Shown: piece after piece, positions 24,677 through 33,532 of the stretch | Position numbering within the stretch: position 1 is the first letter of the stretch | Layout: each line of letters opens with the position of its first letter | Origin: Hymenobacter sp. CRA2 | GTDB taxonomy: Bacteria; Bacteroidota; Bacteroidia; Cytophagales; Hymenobacteraceae | Direction: 5' to 3' | DNA: 64,000 bases | Assembly: GCF_002007105.1 (NCBI RefSeq) | Contig: NZ_MVBC01000002.1 | Coordinates: forward strand, 310,001 to 374,000 | Translations under genes and position numbers: made by a program | Notes under the pieces: generated by a model | Seen by the model: only the letters and a program-made list of their open reading frames with translations | The model's database searches: none | What the model was told of the DNA's origin: nothing

Positions 24677-24810
24677 GCGGTGAAGTTGAGGAAAGGCAGG
24701 TGAAAGAGACGTGAGCCCGGAATTAAGCCAAACCAAACGTCGTCGGCGCGGTCTTACAAACGCCGTGCGCAAATTGCGCCGAAATCCCCGTCCCTCCATT
24801 TTCTTTCGCT

Positions 24811-26070
24811 ATGCCACAAACGCCAGCCGTCGAAATCATCACCATCGGCGACGAATTGCTCTACGGCCAAGTCATCGACACCAATTCGGCCTGGATGGGC
24901 CAGGAACTGGGCAAAATCGGCCTGCGTATACGCCAGATCAGCTCCGTTTCCGACCGCGCCGAGGAAATCGTGCGCGCCCTCGATGAGGCCCGGCAGCGCG
25001 CCCAGGTAGTGCTCATGACCGGCGGCCTGGGCCCCACCAAGGATGATCTGACCAAGCACGTACTGGCCCACTACTTCCACTCGGAGCTGGCCCTGTACGA
25101 ACCTTCCCTGCGCGACGTGGAAGCCATTTTTGCCCGATTCAACCGTCCCATGCTGGAAGTTAACCGCCAGCAGGCCTTCCTGCCCACCGCCTGCACCCCG
25201 CTGCGCAACACCGTGGGCACGGCCCCCGGCATGTGGTTCGACGGCGAAGACGGCGTGGTGTTCGTGTCGATGCCCGGCGTGCCTTTCGAGATGAAGCACC
25301 TGATGGCCACCCACGTCCTGCCCAAGCTGCAGCAGCACTTTCAGGTGCCGCCCATTGAGCACGCCGTGCTGCAGACTGTCGGTCAGGGCGAGTCGTTTCT
25401 GGCCGAGCAGATTGCCGACTGGGAAGCGCAGCTGCCGCCCAACATGAAGTTGGCCTACTTGCCCTACCTCGGCGGCGTGCGCCTGCGCCTCACCGCCACC
25501 GACGACGGCCAGCCTGACCTGCGCGGCCGCCTGGAAGCCCAGCTGCCCGCTGTGCGCGCTCTGCTGGGCCCCTACCTGTTTGCCGAGGGCGAAATCAACC
25601 TGGAAACTGCTCTGGGCGCTATGCTGCAGCATCGGGGCCTGACCATCGGCACGGCCGAAAGCTGCACCGGCGGCACCATTGCCCAGCGCCTGACCAGCGT
25701 GGCGGGCAGTTCGGCCTACTTCCAGGGCAGCGTGGTGGCCTACGCCAACGACGTGAAAATCCGCCAGCTGGAAGTCAGCCCCGATACGCTGGAATCGTAC
25801 GGGGCCGTGAGCGAGCAAACGGTGCGCGAAATGGCTGAGGGCTTGCGCCGCACCCTGGGCGTCGACGTGGCCGTGGCCACCAGCGGCATTGCCGGCCCCG
25901 GCGGCGGCTCCGACGAGAAGCCCGTGGGCACCTTCTGGCTGGCCTACGCCGACGCGCACCAGACGGTGGCGCGCAAGGTCAGCTTCAACCGCGGCCGCCA
26001 GCTCAACATCGAATACATCAGCACCGTGGCCCTGAACCTGGTGCGCCAGCACCTGCCGGCAGCCAACTAA
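24811..26070 (+). CDS. cinA: CinA family protein (NMN deamidase / competence-damage protein A)
   Basis: 419 residues, full length. Residues 1-170 are the MoaB/MogA-like domain (IITIGDELLYGQVIDTNSAW, VLMTGGLGPTKDDLTK). Residues about 255-415 are the CinA C-terminal domain (TIGTAESCTGGTIAQRL, GSVVAYANDVK, ATSGIAGPGGGS), which in characterised members hydrolyses nicotinamide mononucleotide to nicotinate mononucleotide in pyridine nucleotide recycling. Motifs look intact. It is followed by the E2 gene after about 190 bases. Confidence 0.93.
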   Translation: MPQTPAVEIITIGDELLYGQVIDTNSAWMGQELGKIGLRIRQISSVSDRAEEIVRALDEARQRAQVVLMTGGLGPTKDDLTKHVLAHYFHSELALYEPSLRDVEAIFARFNRPMLEVNRQQAFLPTACTPLRNTVGTAPGMWFDGEDGVVFVSMPGVPFEMKHLMATHVLPKLQQHFQVPPIEHAVLQTVGQGESFLAEQIADWEAQLPPNMKLAYLPYLGGVRLRLTATDDGQPDLRGRLEAQLPAVRALLGPYLFAEGEINLETALGAMLQHRGLTIGTAESCTGGTIAQRLTSVAGSSAYFQGSVVAYANDVKIRQLEVSPDTLESYGAVSEQTVREMAEGLRRTLGVDVAVATSGIAGPGGGSDEKPVGTFWLAYADAHQTVARKVSFNRGRQLNIEYISTVALNLVRQHLPAAN

Positions 26071-26166
26071 ACGGCCAAATCAACGTTCACGGGGGCAGCC
26101 AAGCGCTTTTTTGGGCTCAACCTAACAAGTGTTCGGCTCCGATTACGCGGCAATTGCCAAATCCGC

Positions 26167-26174
26167 TACCTTTG
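26167..26174 (+). promoter_or_regulatory. Candidate -7 box of the E2 gene
   Basis: TACCTTTG, matching TAnnTTTG, 90 bases before ATG 26264. No clear TTG at -33. Confidence 0.4.
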
Positions 26175-26263
26175 GCCCCGATTTCGGCCTCCCCAGCCGC
26201 GAATCGACTCCGAACAGATCAAGCTTCCTTTCCCACCCCCGAATTCTTCAAAGCAACCTCCGC

Positions 26264-27667
26264 ATGGCACGAGTGGAAATGGTGATGCCCAAAATGGGCG
26301 AAAGTATCATGGAAGGCACCGTCCTGAAATGGCTCAAACAGGTGGGCGACACCATTGAGCAGGACGAATCGGTGCTGGAAGTGGCTACCGATAAAGTGGA
26401 CACCGAAGTGCCCGCCATCCACGCCGGCGTGCTGCAGCAGATCCTGGTGGAAGAAGGCCAGGTGGTAGCCGTAGGCGCCCCCATTGCCATCGTCGAAACC
26501 GACGCCGCCGCGGCTTCCAACGGCCAGGCCCCTGCCGCAGCACCCGCCGCTGCCCAGGAAACCCAAGAAGCCGAAGCCGCTGCCGCTGTGCCCTTCGTGC
26601 CGAACGCTGCGGCCGCCGCCAACGCGGGTGGCGCTCAGCTCGGCGAAGCCCTTCCCGGCCGCTTCTACTCGCCGCTGGTGCTCAACATCGCCCGCGAAGA
26701 AGGCATTTCCATGGCCGATCTGGAGCGTGTGCCCGGCACCGGCCAAGGCGGCCGCGTGACGAAGAAGGACATTCTGGACTACGTAGCCAACCGCGGCCAG
26801 CAAGCTGCCCCGGCCGCGGCTCCGGCTGCTTCAGCTCCGCAGGCCCCGGCCCAACCGGCCGCTCAGGCCCAGCCGGCTGCTCCGGCACCAGCGGCTCCGG
26901 CTCCCGTGGCCCAGCAGGCGGCCGCCCCGGCCAGCAAGCCGGCTCCGTCGGTCAGCGGCAACCAGGAGCTGGTGGAGATGGACCGCATGCGCAAGATGAT
27001 TGCCCAGCGCATGGTCGACTCGAAGCGCATTTCGCCGCACGTTACCTCCTTCGTGGAAGCCGACGTGACCGAAATCGTGAACTGGCGCAACAAGCACAAG
27101 GACGCCTACAAAAAGCGCGAGGGCGAAAACCTCACCTTCACGCCCATCTTCGTGCAGGCCATTGCCCGCGCCATCCAGGACTTCCCGAACATCAACGTGT
27201 CCGTTGACGGGGACTACATCATCAAGAAGCGCGACATCAACGTGGGCGTGGCCGTGGCCCTGCCCTCGGGCAACCTCATCGTGCCGGTGATTCACGGCGC
27301 CGACCAGCTGAACCTGAACGGCCTGACCAAGCGCGTGAATGACCTGGCGAACCGTGCCCGGGCCAACAAGCTCAAGCCCGAGGACCTGGAAGGCGGCACC
27401 TACACGCTCTCCAACGTGGGCTCCTTCGGCAACGTGATGGGCACGCCCATCATCATGCAGCCGCAGGTGGCCATCATGGCTGTGGGCGCCATCAAGAAGA
27501 AGCCCGCCGTCATCGAGACGCCGCAGGGTGACCTGATCGGGGTGCGCCACTTCATGTTCCTCTCGCACAGCTACGACCACCGCGTAGTCGATGGCTCACT
27601 CGGCGGCATGTTCGTGCGCCGCGTAGCTGACTACCTGGAGCAGTTCGACCCGAACACGACCATCTAG
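26264..27667 (+). CDS. 2-oxoacid dehydrogenase E2 component (dihydrolipoamide acyltransferase)
   Basis: 467 residues from ATG 26264 (MARVEMVMPKMGESIMEGT). Residues 1-80 are a lipoyl domain with the lipoylated Lys near 44 (EVATDKVDTEVP). An Ala/Pro linker leads to the E1/E3-binding domain (YSPLVLNIAREEGISMADL, GRVTKKDIL) near 140-180. A second Pro/Ala linker precedes the catalytic domain, ending with SYDHRVVDGS, the His-Asp acyltransferase motif. Whether it serves pyruvate, 2-oxoglutarate or branched-chain 2-oxoacids cannot be decided; no E1 or E3 gene is adjacent. The MGESIMEGT lipoyl sequence is most like branched-chain-type E2 proteins. Confidence 0.92.
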   Translation: MARVEMVMPKMGESIMEGTVLKWLKQVGDTIEQDESVLEVATDKVDTEVPAIHAGVLQQILVEEGQVVAVGAPIAIVETDAAAASNGQAPAAAPAAAQETQEAEAAAAVPFVPNAAAAANAGGAQLGEALPGRFYSPLVLNIAREEGISMADLERVPGTGQGGRVTKKDILDYVANRGQQAAPAAAPAASAPQAPAQPAAQAQPAAPAPAAPAPVAQQAAAPASKPAPSVSGNQELVEMDRMRKMIAQRMVDSKRISPHVTSFVEADVTEIVNWRNKHKDAYKKREGENLTFTPIFVQAIARAIQDFPNINVSVDGDYIIKKRDINVGVAVALPSGNLIVPVIHGADQLNLNGLTKRVNDLANRARANKLKPEDLEGGTYTLSNVGSFGNVMGTPIIMQPQVAIMAVGAIKKKPAVIETPQGDLIGVRHFMFLSHSYDHRVVDGSLGGMFVRRVADYLEQFDPNTTI

Positions 27668-27689
27668 TAACGCTTTACCTCACTTGAAC

Positions 27690-27720
27690 AAGCCCGTCAC
27701 CTCGGCGGGCTTTTCTTTTT
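27690..27720 (+). terminator. Terminator after the E2 gene
   Basis: AAGCCCGTC / GGCGGGCTT stem followed by TTTTCTTTTT, 23 bases after the E2 stop codon. Confidence 0.8.
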
Positions 27721-27735
27721 GACTTCCTGCCGGTT

Positions 27736-27954
27736 ATGAAAAACTTCATCACCCTCGGGGCGCTGGTCATTTCGCTGGCCCTGATCATTTACCTCTACTT
27801 TCGGCTCTCTGCCGCCGAGCGGGACCTGGCCCAGGCCAAACGCCACGTAGCCGACTGCGAACAGGTAACCTTTCAGCTGCAAAACCAGCTGACGGCGCAG
27901 AACCGCGCCAAGGCCGCGGCGGCCGGGCAACCGGTGCCGGGCGAGCAGGAGTAA
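27736..27954 (+). CDS. Small membrane-anchored coiled-coil protein
   Basis: 72 residues. A single N-terminal membrane segment (FITLGALVISLALIIYLYF, about 4-22) is followed by a helical, heptad-like region (AAERDLAQAKRHVADCEQVTFQLQNQL) and a short Ala/Pro-rich end. It resembles small FtsB-like or assembly-helper proteins in form only. It begins 16 bases after the E2 terminator, so it needs its own promoter. Function unknown. Confidence 0.6.
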   Translation: MKNFITLGALVISLALIIYLYFRLSAAERDLAQAKRHVADCEQVTFQLQNQLTAQNRAKAAAAGQPVPGEQE

Positions 27955-27973
27955 GGTCTGGGGCAAACAGAAC

Positions 27974-28076
27974 GTCATCCTGAGCCGCAGGCGAAGGACC
28001 TTACCGCGTTGAGCGACCATCGTCACAACGACTCGTTCTGGCGGGATAAAGCCCTCCACCTGCGGCTCAGGATGAC
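27974..28076. repeat. Inverted repeat GTCATCCTGAGCCGCAGG
   Basis: Perfect 18-bp arms at 27974-27991 and 28059-28076 around 67 bases that include GCGAAGGACCTTACC. A dispersed-type intergenic element between the small membrane protein gene and the valS terminator. Confidence 0.75.
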
Positions 28077-28107
28077 AGACGATTTCCCAATCAATCAGCT
28101 ATAAAGC

Positions 28108-28144
28108 AAAACCGGCTGCCCTCCGCAAGGAAGGCAGCCGGTTT
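28108..28144. terminator. Terminator of valS
   Basis: AAACCGGCTGCC / GGCAGCCGGTTT stem. Read on the minus strand it is followed by TTTTGCTTTAT. It lies 27 bases beyond the valS stop codon. Confidence 0.75.
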
Positions 28145-28170
28145 CGTATCAGCCGAAGCCGAAAAGGCAA

Positions 28171-30801
28171 TTACAGCGCGGCCAGGCTCTGCTCCAGCGC
28201 CGAAATCTTAGCTTCGGCGTCGGCCAGTTTCTGCCGCTCCTTGTCTACCAGCTCGGGCTTGGCATTCTGCACGAATTTCTCGTTGCTAAGCTTCTGCAGC
28301 ACCGACTTGCGGAAGCCCTGCGCGTATTCCAGCTCCTTGGTCAGGCGCTCCTTCTCGGCCCCGAGGTCAATCTGGCCCTCCATCGGCACGAAGAACTCGG
28401 CCCCACCGGATACGAAGCCCACGGCAGCGGCCGGCGCGGCGTCCACCACGCTGATTTCCGTCAGGGAAGCCAGCTTGCGGATGATGCCGTCGTAGTCCTG
28501 CAGCAGCTGCGCGTCGTCGGTTTTGGCGGCCAGGGTCAGCGCCTTGTTCGGGCCGAGGCCCTTCTGGTTGCGGATGGTGCGCACGCCGCCCACGATGTCC
28601 AGGGCCTTTTCCATACGGCTGAGCAGCTCGGCGCCGTTGGCCACGGGCTGCTGCTTGGGCCAGGGCGCCACGCAGAGGTAGTCCTTGGGCCCACGCTCGG
28701 CCAGGTGATGCCAGATTTCCTCCGTGATGAAGGGCATGAAGGGGTGCAGCAGCTTCAGCAGCTGCTCGAAGAAGCCGGTGGTGCGGCGCAACGTTTCCGC
28801 GTCGATGGGTGCCTGGTAGGCGGGCTTGATCATCTCCAGGTACACCGAGCAGAAGTCGTCCCACACCAGCTTGTAGATGGTCATCAGCGCGTCCGACATG
28901 CGGAACTTGGCGAAATGCTCGTCCAGCTCAGTCAGCGTGGCCTGCAGCTTGGCCTGGAACCACTCGGCGGCCCGCTCGCCGGCGAAGGGCAGGGCGGCAT
29001 CCACTTCCCAGCCCTGCGTGAGGCGGAAGGCGTTCCAGAGCTTGTTGGTGAAGTTGCGGCCCTGCTCTACCAGCTTGATGTCGAAGAGCAGGTCGTTGCC
29101 GGCCGGCGACGAGAACAGCATGCCGGTGCGCACGCCGTCGGCGCCGTACTGGGCAATGAGGTCCAACGGGTCGGGCGAGTTGCCGAGGCTCTTGCTCATC
29201 TTACGGCCCTGGGCGTCGCGCACGATGCCGGTGAGGTACACGTTGCGGAAGGGCACGTCCTTGCGGTACTCCAGGCCGGCCATAATCATGCGGGCCACCC
29301 AGAAGAACAGGATTTCCGGGGCCGTCACGAGGTCGTCGGTGGGGTAGTAATAGTTGACGTCGGCGTTGTCCGGGTCCTTGAAGCCGTCGAACACGGAAAT
29401 CGGCCACAGCCACGACGAAAACCAGGTATCGAGCACGTCTTCGTCCTGGCGCAAGTCGCTAATCTGCAGCGACTCATTACCACTCTGCTCACGCGCCAGT
29501 TGAAGGGCTTCTTCGTCACTGAGGGCCACTACGAACGTGCCGTCGGGCAGGTAGTATGCGGGGATGCGCTGGCCCCACCAGAGCTGGCGGGAGATGCACC
29601 AGTCGCGCACGTTCTCCATCCACACCCGGTACATGTTCTTGAACTTGGCGGGGTGCAGCTTCACGCGGTCGTCCTCCACCACCTCCAGGGCGGGGCCGGC
29701 CATGTCGGCCATTTTCAGGAACCACTGCATGGACAGGCGCGGCTCGATGACGGCGCCGGTGCGCTCCGAGGTCTGCACGATGCTGGCGTACTCCTCCACC
29801 TTCACCACCAGGCCGGCTTCGTCGAGGTCCTTCACGATGGTGCGGCGGGCGGCGAAGCGGTCTTGGCCCACGTAGAGCACGGCCTTCTCGTTGAGGAAGC
29901 CCGAGTCGTCGAGGATGTCGATAACCGGCAGGTTGTGCTTCAGGCCCAGCTCGTAGTCGTTCAGGTCGTGCGCCGGGGTCACCTTCAGCGCGCCCGTGCC
30001 GAAGTCGATGCTCACGTACTCATCCAGAATCACCGGAATTTCGCGGCCCAGCAGCGGAATCTGCACTTTGGCGCCGTGCAGGTGCGTGTACCGCTCATCG
30101 TTGGGGTTCACGGCCACGGCCACGTCGGCCATGATGGTTTCGGGGCGCGAGGTAGCCACGGTGATGAACTCTCCTTCGCGGCCCATTACCGGGTAGCGCA
30201 GGTGGTACATCTTGGCCATGGTGTCCTTGGGAATCACCTCCTCATCCGACAGCGCCGTGCGGCCCTGCGGGTCCCAGTTCACCATGCGAATTCCGCGGTA
30301 GATCAGGCCCTTGCGGTACAGATCCACGAACACGCGCAGCACGGCTTCGGTCAGGTCCGGCTCCATGGTGAAGCGCGTGCGCGACCAGTCGCACGAGGCG
30401 CCGAGCTTCTTGAGCTGCTCCAGGATGATGCCGCCGTACTTCTCCTTCCATTCCCAGGCGTACTTCAGGAAGTCCTCCCGCGAGAGGTCTTTTTTCTCGA
30501 TGCCTCGCTCCTTGAGCATCTGCACCACCTTGGCTTCGGTAGCAATGGAGGCGTGGTCGGTGCCGGGCACCCAGCAGGCTTCCTTGCCCTGCATGCGGGC
30601 GCGGCGCACCAGCACGTCCTGAATGGTGTTGTTCAGCATGTGGCCCATGTGCAGCACGCCGGTTACGTTCGGGGGCGGGATGACCACCGAGTAGGCCGGT
30701 TTGCGCGGGTTGGGCTTCGACGAGAAAAAGCCTTGCTCCTGCCAGCGTTGGTACCACTTGTCTTCTACCTCGGCGGGCTGGTAGGTCTTTGGGATGGACA
30801 T
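28171..30801 (-). CDS. valS: Valyl-tRNA synthetase
   Basis: 876 residues from ATG 30801 (MSIPKTYQPAEVEDKWYQRW); the in-frame codon at 30831 is less likely. Class I signature PPPNVTGVLHMGHMLN (HIGH variant) near residue 45 and GRKMSKSLGN (KMSKS) near 535 are present, with the CP1 editing domain between (TSRPETIMADVAV, TPAHDLNDYELG). A tRNA-binding helical domain and a C-terminal coiled coil (EKERLTKELEYAQGF ... LEQSLAAL) complete the usual length. It charges tRNA-Val in the cytosol. The minus-strand box TACTTTTG (30829-30836) lies 28 bases upstream. Confidence 0.97.
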   Translation of the reverse strand: MSIPKTYQPAEVEDKWYQRWQEQGFFSSKPNPRKPAYSVVIPPPNVTGVLHMGHMLNNTIQDVLVRRARMQGKEACWVPGTDHASIATEAKVVQMLKERGIEKKDLSREDFLKYAWEWKEKYGGIILEQLKKLGASCDWSRTRFTMEPDLTEAVLRVFVDLYRKGLIYRGIRMVNWDPQGRTALSDEEVIPKDTMAKMYHLRYPVMGREGEFITVATSRPETIMADVAVAVNPNDERYTHLHGAKVQIPLLGREIPVILDEYVSIDFGTGALKVTPAHDLNDYELGLKHNLPVIDILDDSGFLNEKAVLYVGQDRFAARRTIVKDLDEAGLVVKVEEYASIVQTSERTGAVIEPRLSMQWFLKMADMAGPALEVVEDDRVKLHPAKFKNMYRVWMENVRDWCISRQLWWGQRIPAYYLPDGTFVVALSDEEALQLAREQSGNESLQISDLRQDEDVLDTWFSSWLWPISVFDGFKDPDNADVNYYYPTDDLVTAPEILFFWVARMIMAGLEYRKDVPFRNVYLTGIVRDAQGRKMSKSLGNSPDPLDLIAQYGADGVRTGMLFSSPAGNDLLFDIKLVEQGRNFTNKLWNAFRLTQGWEVDAALPFAGERAAEWFQAKLQATLTELDEHFAKFRMSDALMTIYKLVWDDFCSVYLEMIKPAYQAPIDAETLRRTTGFFEQLLKLLHPFMPFITEEIWHHLAERGPKDYLCVAPWPKQQPVANGAELLSRMEKALDIVGGVRTIRNQKGLGPNKALTLAAKTDDAQLLQDYDGIIRKLASLTEISVVDAAPAAAVGFVSGGAEFFVPMEGQIDLGAEKERLTKELEYAQGFRKSVLQKLSNEKFVQNAKPELVDKERQKLADAEAKISALEQSLAAL

Positions 30802-30828
30802 AGTCGGGTGAAATCGGTTCGGAATCGG

Positions 30829-30836
30829 CAAAAGTA
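30829..30836 (-). promoter_or_regulatory. Candidate -7 box of valS
   Basis: TACTTTTG on the minus strand, 28 bases before the valS ATG. No clear -33 TTG. Confidence 0.4.
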
Positions 30837-30927
30837 GGCATTTCGGACCGGGGGCGGAAGTACTCGGCAGCCCGGCCGCGGTGCTGAACAGCTGTTTCCC
30901 TGTTTTGGATTTAATGCAGCTTTAACG

Positions 30928-30955
30928 TTGAACCCTTCCAGGAATCATAGCTTTG
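30928..30955 (+). promoter_or_regulatory. Promoter of the nitrilase / amidotransferase pair
   Basis: TTG at 30928-30930, a 17-base spacer and TAGCTTTG at 30948-30955 match the Bacteroidota TTG-N17-23-TAnnTTTG pattern. The leader to ATG 31049 would be about 85 bases. Confidence 0.6.
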
Positions 30956-31048
30956 CGTTGCTGCCAAACCCAAAGCTGGGCAAGAATTGCCGAAGGCGAC
31001 TTACTTTTAGGTAGCCAGTTTCTGCCCGTACCCCGCCAACGAGTTCAG

Positions 31049-31990
31049 ATGTCTACTTTGTTTAGTCGCTGGAAAAAACCTGCTCCGGCTCCCGCCGCTG
31101 CTTCCGCTCCGGCTTCTTCCGCTCCCGCCGCCAATGCGCCGCACCAAGGCACCATCCGCGTAGGCATGGGCCAGCTGCTGGTGGAAGGCGGGGAGCCGCT
31201 GCGCAACCTCGACCGGGCCGCCCGCATGATTCAGGAAGCCGCCGAGCAACGCTGCGACCTGGTGCTGCTGCCCGAAACCCTGGACTTCGCCTGGACGCAC
31301 CCCAGCGCCCTCACCGAAGCCCAGCCCATTCCCGGTCCCTACTCCGACCGCCTCTGCCAGGAAGCCGCCCGCCACGGCATCTACGTGTGCGCCGGCCTCA
31401 CGGAGCGCGCCCCCGACGGCCGCATCTACAACGCCGCCGTGCTCATCAATCCGCAGGGCGACGTTCTGCTGAAGTACCACAAGATCAATCTGCTCACCGT
31501 CGAGCAGCCGTTCTACGAAGTCGGCACCACGCTGGGCGTCATCGACACGCCGCTGGGCCGGCTGGGGCTGAACATCTGCGCCGACAACTACCTCGACGGG
31601 CTGCCCATCGGGCACACGCTGGCCCGTATGGGGGCCGAAATCATTCTTTCGCCCTCGTCCTGGACGGTGGATTACTCCATCACGGAGGAAGACGACCCGT
31701 ACCGCGAGAAGTGGATCAAGCCCTACCAGATTCTGGCCTCGCTTTACAACGTGGTCGTGGTGGGCACTACCTCGGTGGGCTACATCGTGGGCGGGCCCTA
31801 CGAAGGCAAGAAGAGCATCGGCTGCTCGCTGGCCGTGTCGGCGGAGGGCGTACAGGCCCAAGGCAAGTTCAACGAGTTTGCCGGCGAGCTGATCGTGGCC
31901 GACCTGCCCCGCCCCCACCGCCCGGAACGCGGTACTGCCATCACGGAGCGCCTGCGCCAGCGCGGCTACCGCTTCGACGAACTTCCGTAA
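31049..31990 (+). CDS. Carbon-nitrogen hydrolase (nitrilase superfamily), likely glutaminase or amidase
   Basis: 313 residues from ATG 31049. After an Ala/Pro/Ser-rich lead of about 30 residues the nitrilase fold starts (TIRVGMGQLLVEGGE). The catalytic Glu is in LVLLPETLDFAW, Lys in LKYHKINLLT and Cys in LGLNICADNYLDG, so the triad is complete. These enzymes hydrolyse amides or nitriles and release ammonia. It lies 67 bases upstream of a PP-loop sugar amidotransferase gene on the same strand, so it may supply ammonia to that enzyme (inference; see the finding). Substrate not proven. Confidence 0.88.
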   Translation: MSTLFSRWKKPAPAPAAASAPASSAPAANAPHQGTIRVGMGQLLVEGGEPLRNLDRAARMIQEAAEQRCDLVLLPETLDFAWTHPSALTEAQPIPGPYSDRLCQEAARHGIYVCAGLTERAPDGRIYNAAVLINPQGDVLLKYHKINLLTVEQPFYEVGTTLGVIDTPLGRLGLNICADNYLDGLPIGHTLARMGAEIILSPSSWTVDYSITEEDDPYREKWIKPYQILASLYNVVVVGTTSVGYIVGGPYEGKKSIGCSLAVSAEGVQAQGKFNEFAGELIVADLPRPHRPERGTAITERLRQRGYRFDELP

Positions 31991-32057
31991 CTTAAGCCTT
32001 CCCTCCAGTCTGCGCCCCACCCAGCGCCTTTTTCGCCTATCGACCCACGTTTACCCA

Positions 32058-33275
32058 ATGCCAACCACCCCCGCTACGGCCACCATCGACTCACCCATCG
32101 ACCGGCCGGCCCCGCACCCCGGCTACCGGTGCTGCACCCGCTGCATCATGGATACCACCGTGCCTGGTATTCAGTTCGATAGCTCGGGGGAGTGCAACTT
32201 CTGCGCCCTGCACGACAAGATGGAGCGCGACAACCCGCTGGGCGCCGCCGGCGAAGCCTACGTGCAAGAGGCGGCGGATGACATGAAACGCCTCGGCCGC
32301 GGCAAGAAATACGACTGCGTGCTGGGCGTGAGCGGCGGCCGCGACAGCAGCTTTACGCTGTGGTACTGCGTGGTGAAGCTGGGCCTGCGCCCCCTGGCCG
32401 TGCACTTCAACGACGGCTTCGGCAACCCCGTAGCCGGCGAAAACATGGTGAAGGCCTGCCGCAAGCTCGGCGTGGAGCTGCGCACCATCACCTCCGACTG
32501 GCGCGAGTCGAAAGACCTGAAGATTGCCTTTCTGAAGGCCTCGACGCCCGACATCGAGGAGGGCACCGACGTGGGCATTGCCACGGCCCTGTACGGCGTG
32601 GCGGCCAAGGAAGGCGTGCAGCGCATCATCATCGGGCAGTCGTTTCGCACCGAGGGCATTGCGCCACTGTCGTGGAACTTCCTCGACGGCAAGTACCTGA
32701 AGGCCGTGCACCGGCAGTTCGGTACGGTACCGCTGCGCAAGTGGAGCCCCACCGATCCGGGCTTCAACCTGGACCTGAAGGAAATGTTCTACTACGCGGT
32801 GGTGCGCGGCATCCGCACGGTCACCCTGCTCTACCACGTGCCCTACGTGCGGGCCGACGTGGACCAGCTGCTGGAGCGGGAACTGGACTGGGTAAACCCC
32901 GGCGCCCACTACTTCGACGACCTCTACCAGAGCGTCATTTATTACCTGAACCGCGTCAAGTTTGGCATCGACCGCCGCCTGTTCAACTACTCGGCGCTGG
33001 TGCGTTCGGGCCAGATGACGCGCGCAACGGCGCTGGCGAAGTGCCAGCACGTCAACGCCATCGAGGACGAGAAGGTCATCAACTTGTGCATCAAGCGCCT
33101 GGGCCTCACGCGCGAGGAGTTCGAGCAGATCGTGAATGCACCGGTCAAAACGTTCCGCGACTATCCCAACAACTACTCCCTGATCCGGCTGCTGCGCTGG
33201 CCCATCAAAGTAGCCAGCAAGCTGCGCCTGCTGCCCGAGTCGGCCTACGACAAGTACTTTAACTGCGGCACATAA
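32058..33275 (+). CDS. N-acetyl sugar amidotransferase (WbpG-like PP-loop ATPase)
   Basis: 405 residues. The N-terminus has a four-Cys zinc-binding pattern (YRCCTRCIMDTTVPGI, GECNFCALH). The PP-loop SGGRDSS follows near residue 100 (VLGVSGGRDSSFTLW), then IIIGQSFRTEGIAPL and a C-terminal helical domain (YPNNYSLIRLLRWPIKV). WbpG/PseA-type enzymes activate a UDP- or free sugar N-acetyl group with ATP and use ammonia to form an acetamidino group, in LPS or surface glycan synthesis. WbpG normally works with HisH- and HisF-like partners, which are absent here; a nitrilase gene stands upstream instead. The stop codon forms the first bases of a long inverted repeat. Confidence 0.85.
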   Translation: MPTTPATATIDSPIDRPAPHPGYRCCTRCIMDTTVPGIQFDSSGECNFCALHDKMERDNPLGAAGEAYVQEAADDMKRLGRGKKYDCVLGVSGGRDSSFTLWYCVVKLGLRPLAVHFNDGFGNPVAGENMVKACRKLGVELRTITSDWRESKDLKIAFLKASTPDIEEGTDVGIATALYGVAAKEGVQRIIIGQSFRTEGIAPLSWNFLDGKYLKAVHRQFGTVPLRKWSPTDPGFNLDLKEMFYYAVVRGIRTVTLLYHVPYVRADVDQLLERELDWVNPGAHYFDDLYQSVIYYLNRVKFGIDRRLFNYSALVRSGQMTRATALAKCQHVNAIEDEKVINLCIKRLGLTREEFEQIVNAPVKTFRDYPNNYSLIRLLRWPIKVASKLRLLPESAYDKYFNCGT

Positions 33276-33333
33276 TCACGGATTTAGACGGATTCATCGG
33301 ATTTCACGGATTTGGTGGACGATTGTCGTCCAG

Positions 33334-33366
33334 GTGGTGCCACGACTCTACAAGTCGTGGCACCAC
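33334..33366 (+). terminator. Internal hairpin, terminator-like, facing the plus-strand gene
   Basis: Perfect 14-bp stem, GTGGTGCCACGACT at 33334-33347 with its complement at 33353-33366, then TTCGTTTAC. Nested in the larger inverted repeat. Confidence 0.65.
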
Positions 33367-33436
33367 TTCGTTTACGCCGCACCGCCCGAAGGATGACCAA
33401 ATATCCAGTCAGTTGTCCTTACCGGCAGCTTAAAAC

Positions 33437-33469
33437 AGAAGCGCCACGGCTCAAAGCCGTGGCGCTTCT
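33437..33469 (-). terminator. Internal hairpin, terminator-like, facing the minus-strand gene
   Basis: Perfect 15-bp stem, AGAAGCGCCACGGCT at 33437-33451 with its complement at 33455-33469. Read on the minus strand it is followed by GTTTTAAGC. Confidence 0.65.
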
Positions 33470-33532
33470 TCGTCCGGACGACAATCGTCCACCAAATCCG
33501 TGAAATCCGAACAATCCGTCTAAATCCGTGAT

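Noticed and set aside
28705-30837. Very long open frame of 710 codons antisense to valS
   Set aside because: It mirrors the valS codons; in GC-rich DNA the opposite strand often lacks stops. Composition (His, Val, Gly-rich) and lack of any family motif mark it as a shadow.
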